Positions 59,992-64,000 of a stretch of DNA of 64,000 bases are shown piece by piece; within the stretch, counting starts at the first letter, position 1, and the number at the start of each line of letters is the position of its first letter. The position numbers and the translations under genes are program-made. The notes beneath the pieces were generated by a model. It did not search any database. It was not told the origin of the DNA and worked only from the letters and a program-made list of their open reading frames with translations. Where the stretch lies: contig SABC01000001.1 in assembly GCA_009929175.1 (NCBI GenBank), positions 42,593-106,592 of the forward strand, read 5' to 3'. Origin of the DNA: Bacteroidia bacterium. GTDB lineage: Bacteria; Bacteroidota; Bacteroidia; Bacteroidales; UBA932.

Positions 59992-61080
59992 TTATTTAGG
60001 TGCTATTCTATAAAGGAATGCAGCAATCAGTGCATAAAGCATATTTGGCACCCAAAGGGCTATCCATGGCGGTAAAACACCGGCGTGGACAAACATTTGA
60101 CTGAATCTCAGGAATAAGATATACGAGAAACTAAGCACCAGACCTATTCCAATATTCATTCCTATCCCCCCTTTCCTTTTCTTTGACGAAAGAGATACTC
60201 CGATGAGCGTAAGAATGAATGCCGAAAAAGGCAGTGCAAAACGAGTGTGTTTTTCTATCTGGGCATAAATAACCCTTTTGTCTCCACGCATTTTCTGTGT
60301 TTCGATAAGGTCATTCAACTGGTTGTAGTTGTATGATTCCACCACGTTATCCCTTCTGTTGAGATCCTCAGCCGAAAGGTTTATCACAGTATCTGTGCTT
60401 TGGCCATGGCTGATTTCTAACCCCTTGTTACCCTGTTTCCTGATATAATAGTTGTAGAGTTTCCATCCTTTTGCAGCGGTATCCCAAACTGCTGTCTCTG
60501 CACTTAGTTTGGAAACAATGGTGTGCCCGTCAATAGTCTCCAAAGTAAACCTGCTTGCAGTGTTGTTCCAGCTGTTGAATGATTCCATATAGACATATGT
60601 TCCTGGATGGAGTTGAAGGTGTATGTCCCTGCTTGTATTCACAAACTTATCCTTTATGAATTTGTCGGTAAACTCCAGCCTCACCTTGTTGGCTGGCGGA
60701 ATGACAAACAAATTGAGCGAAAGGGAGAAAACAGCAATTACAAGAGCCGATAAAAAATATGGGTAAAGTAATCTCTGAAAGCTGACTCCCCCGGCCAACA
60801 TGGCTGTAATCTCGGTGTGTGAGGCTAGTTTGGAGGTAAAGAATATTACTGCAATGAACACGAAAAGGGGGTTGAACATATTCATGAAGTAGGGAATGAA
60901 GTTAGCATAGTATTGAAAAACGATACCCTCAAGGGAGGCTCCCTTTTCAACAAAGTCATCTATCTTTTCACTGATGTCAAATATTATGACAATGACAATA
61001 AAAATCAGGATTGCAAAAAAATAGGTCCCGATGAACTTCTTAATTATATACTTATCTAGAATATTAACCCTTAAGTTCAT
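59992..61080 (-). CDS. LptG/LptF-family (YjgQ) permease
   Basis: NILDKYIIKKFIGTYFFAILIFIVIVIIFDISEKIDDFVEKGAS; GVSFQRLLYPYFLSALVI. Confidence 0.88.
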   Translation of the reverse strand: MNLRVNILDKYIIKKFIGTYFFAILIFIVIVIIFDISEKIDDFVEKGASLEGIVFQYYANFIPYFMNMFNPLFVFIAVIFFTSKLASHTEITAMLAGGVSFQRLLYPYFLSALVIAVFSLSLNLFVIPPANKVRLEFTDKFIKDKFVNTSRDIHLQLHPGTYVYMESFNSWNNTASRFTLETIDGHTIVSKLSAETAVWDTAAKGWKLYNYYIRKQGNKGLEISHGQSTDTVINLSAEDLNRRDNVVESYNYNQLNDLIETQKMRGDKRVIYAQIEKHTRFALPFSAFILTLIGVSLSSKKRKGGIGMNIGIGLVLSFSYILFLRFSQMFVHAGVLPPWIALWVPNMLYALIAAFLYRIAPK

Positions 61081-61082
61081 GT

Positions 61083-62212
61083 TTACAGTTTATTTTCCAA
61101 GACCTTTACGTAGTTGTTTTTCCATACTTTGAAATCACCCGATTTAATATGCTTCCTTGCCTCTTTTACAAGGTTCAGGTAAAATGCCAGATTGTGCTCA
61201 CTGGCTATCTGTGCTCCCAAAATCTCCCCCGAAATAAACAGGTGTCTCAGGTAGGCTTTGGAATAATTACTGTCTACAAATGAAGTGCCGTTCTCGTCTA
61301 TAGGAGAAAAGTCGTCGGCCCATTTCTTGTTCCTTATGTTGATTGTCCCTTTTGATGTGAATAGCATCCCATTCCTTGCGTTCCTCGTTGGCATTACACA
61401 GTCGAACATGTCTATTCCCCTGTCAATGGCCTCCAGGATATTTGCAGGGGTACCCACTCCCATCAAGTACCGAGGTTTATCTTTAGGCAAAAGTGGATCA
61501 AGTACCTCCAGCATTTGATACATCACCTCTGCAGGCTCGCCTACAGACAGACCACCTATGGCATAACCCTCCCTGTCAAGGGAAACGGCGTGCTCTGCAG
61601 CCATTGCCCTTAACTCGGGGTAGACGCAACCTTGCACAATGGGGAAGAAGGTTTGGGAGTAACCGTATAGCGGCTCTGTAGAGTCAAAATGTTTTATTCC
61701 TCGTTCCAGCCACCGGCTCGTAAGTTCCAGTGATTTTTTGGCATATCTGAAATCCGAATCTCCGGGAGGGCACTCATCCAGTGCCATGATTATGTCTGCA
61801 CCGATAATCCTTTGGATGTCCACTACGCTTTCCGGAGTAAAAAGATGCCTCGAACCGTCAATATGGGATTGGAATGTGCAACCTTGGTCTGTCAGCTTTC
61901 TGTTGGATGCCAGGGAAAAAACCTGGTAGCCGCCACTATCTGTCAGGATTGGTCCGTCCCATGAAATAAAATTGTGGAGGCCCCCTGCTTTTTGAATGAT
62001 ATCTGTTCCCGGGCGAAGATAAAGATGGTATGTGTTGCCGAGGATTATCTGGGCTTTGATGTCTTCCCTGAGGTCCCTGTGGTAAACAGCTTTTACCGAA
62101 CCGACGGTTCCGACGGGCATGAAAATAGGTGTTTCAATCACCCCATGATCAGTATATAACAAGCCACATCTTGCCGAAGAATCACAGCTCTGGGCTATCC
62201 TTTCAAATCTCA
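61083..62212 (-). CDS. tgt: Queuine tRNA-ribosyltransferase (start MRFERIAQ likely)
   Basis: ILGNTYHLYLRPGTDIIQKAGGLHNFISWDGPILTDSGGYQVFSLA; YLMGVGTPANILEAIDRGIDMFDCVMPTRNARNG. Confidence 0.96.
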
Positions 62213-62294
62213 TATTCTTTTTAATAACAACCCTCAAAGATAATAATATAATAGCTATATTTGTTTCTTAATGCATTTTCAAAATTAACAACAA

Positions 62295-63806
62295 GTGAAA
62301 AAACTTTTTTTAATACTCTCCCTGCTCCTCATAGCAGTAATACCTGCCTCTGCAGAGTTACAGGACAACGCTCCTGGCATTGAACAATCACAAAAACAAG
62401 ATAGTACAGTCGTTACAACAGAGGAGGCCGCGGCTTTGACCTCCGTTGTGGATACTACGCCTGTTGTAGCTCCAAACCCTTACAAGGATATCCTTGCAAA
62501 AAAAGAGTTTGTTTTCAATATCGGATCCATACTTAGGGGAATCCTGGGCATGGCAGTATTGGTTCTTATTGCCTGGCTATTCAGTGCCGATCGCAAAAAA
62601 GTAAACTGGAAGACTGTAGGTTTCGCTCTGTTCCTTCAATTCATAATTGCAATTTCTGTAATTGCCTTCCCGGCTGTACAATCCATTTTTGAATTTTTGG
62701 GAAGTCTCTTTGTTGCTGTACTTGACTGGACCAAAGCAGGGTCCAACTTCCTGTTTGGTTCACTAATGAACATCGAAAGCTTTGGTTTTATTTTTGTCCT
62801 CCAGATACTTCCCACCATAATTTTCTTCTCTGCACTAACAAGCCTTTTCTTTTACCTTGGTATACTGCAGAGAGTTGTTTGGGCGATGGCCTGGTTACTG
62901 ACCAAAGGTCTCAACCTCACTGGTGCCGAGTCACTCTCTACTGCCGGCAACATTTTCCTGGGACAAACAGAAGCCCCTCTGATGGTAAAAGAATATATAC
63001 CCAAGATGACCAAAAGTGAGATCATGCTCATTATGACTGCGGGTATGTCTACAATGGCCGGCGGCGTATTGGCAGCATACATCGGAATGCTCGGTGGCGG
63101 AGACAGGGTTATGGAACTGGAATTTGCAAAACACCTTCTATCTGCATCCATAATGGCAGCCCCTGGAGCAATAGCAATGGCCAAAATACTTAAACCTCAA
63201 ACCGAGGAGATAGACAACAGCGTTGAGGTCCCAAAAGAAAAAATTGGTAAAAACGTTTTGGACGCAATCTCCAACGGCACTACGGAAGGTCTCAAACTTG
63301 CTGCCAATGTAGGAGCCATGTTATTGGTATTCTACGCACTCATTGCCGGCTTCAACGCAATTTTCATGAAAATCGGAGACCTTACTTCCCTGAATGGTTT
63401 TATTTCGGATCTGACAAACAATCGTTTTGATGGACTTTCAATGCAATTTATCCTGTCATATCTTTTTGCTCCCGTCATTTGGCTTACCGGAGTATCCGGC
63501 AGTGACATTGACCTCGTAGGGCGTCTGTTGGGTGAAAAACTTATCATGACCGAATTCATAGGATACCAAAGCCTTGCAGAGATGATTCAGAATGGGGCAT
63601 TCACCAACTCCAAATCAGTGATAATGGCAACGTATGTCTTGTGCGGGTTTGCCAACTTTGCCTCAATAGGTATTATCATCGGCGGAGTCGGAGGAATGGC
63701 TCCAAACCAAAAACCTATATTGTCCGCCTACGGATTTCGTGCCCTGCTAGGCTCCACCCTGGTAGCCCTAATGAGCGCCGCCATGATCGGCATGCTCATC
63801 GCCTAA
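62295..63806 (+). CDS. CNT-family (NupC-like) nucleoside transporter, GTG start
   Basis: FLGQTEAPLMVKEYIPKMTKSEIMLIMTAGMSTMAGGVLAAYIGML; N-terminal signal-like extension. Confidence 0.92.
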   Translation: MKKLFLILSLLLIAVIPASAELQDNAPGIEQSQKQDSTVVTTEEAAALTSVVDTTPVVAPNPYKDILAKKEFVFNIGSILRGILGMAVLVLIAWLFSADRKKVNWKTVGFALFLQFIIAISVIAFPAVQSIFEFLGSLFVAVLDWTKAGSNFLFGSLMNIESFGFIFVLQILPTIIFFSALTSLFFYLGILQRVVWAMAWLLTKGLNLTGAESLSTAGNIFLGQTEAPLMVKEYIPKMTKSEIMLIMTAGMSTMAGGVLAAYIGMLGGGDRVMELEFAKHLLSASIMAAPGAIAMAKILKPQTEEIDNSVEVPKEKIGKNVLDAISNGTTEGLKLAANVGAMLLVFYALIAGFNAIFMKIGDLTSLNGFISDLTNNRFDGLSMQFILSYLFAPVIWLTGVSGSDIDLVGRLLGEKLIMTEFIGYQSLAEMIQNGAFTNSKSVIMATYVLCGFANFASIGIIIGGVGGMAPNQKPILSAYGFRALLGSTLVALMSAAMIGMLIA

Positions 63807-63820
63807 CCACGCACACATCC

Positions 63821-63976
63821 ATCCCTCGGATAAATTAACAAGTGCCTGCCTTGCAGAGCTTTGCAGCCAAACGAATGATCCCTCGGATAAATTAACATGT
63901 TGCTGCCTTGCAGAGAGTTGCAGCTTCCCGATCATTTTCAACCACTTGCGGGATTGATCCCTCGGATAAATTAACA
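63821..63976. repeat. Three copies of ATCCCTCGGATAAATTAACA, two followed by a related CTGCCTTGCAGAG-nn-TTGCAGC element
   Basis: Exact 20-nt copies at 63821-63840, 63878-63897 and 63957-63976. Confidence 0.9.
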
Positions 63977-64000
63977 ACATCTTTATATTCAGGTTATTTG

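Noticed and set aside
63821-63976. CRISPR array
   Set aside because: Only three 20-nt copies with unequal spacing, spacers that share a second repeat, and no cas genes in the window.
63768-63980. 70-aa minus-strand ORF with repeated VNLSEG
   Set aside because: Translation of the intergenic DNA repeat; no evidence it is a gene.

Overview
The window reads as a mostly chromosomal, housekeeping-rich segment from a Bacteroidetes/Bacteroidales-type anaerobe. The lineage call rests on TAnnTTTG-type promoters, a TonB receptor, a GSCFA protein and an HU-CCDC81-like protein. Recognisable content, left to right: dnaG, metG, an HU-like membrane protein, tRNA-Asn, sbcDC, and a [FeFe]-hydrogenase operon whose NuoF-like subunit is fused to a GltD/NfnB-like flavoprotein. 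Next come a divergent membrane AraC-type regulator, SIMPL, MATE and beta-lactamase-like proteins, and an RND efflux operon with a TonB receptor. A molybdenum/tungsten-type region follows (compact MoaA, MoaC, MOSC-MogA fusion, ModBC/WtpBC-like transporter without an adjacent binding protein), with an Fe-S membrane protein and a zincin inside it. The rest holds rnfBCDGEA, dnaB, an aminotransferase, Nif3, MerR, two M23 peptidases, alaS, two LptF/G permeases, fmt, thiamine pyrophosphokinase, HU, GSCFA, queG, an epimerase, tgt and a CNT-type nucleoside transporter. I saw no prophage, transposase or CRISPR array. The points most worth a second look are the hydrogenase-transhydrogenase fusion, a candidate minus-strand small RNA near 17.4 kb, a palindromic divergent promoter at 34.6 kb, the compact MoaA / MOSC-MogA / orphan-transporter neighbourhood, and a compound intergenic repeat at the right edge. 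All family calls are by eye from motifs; no database search was run.
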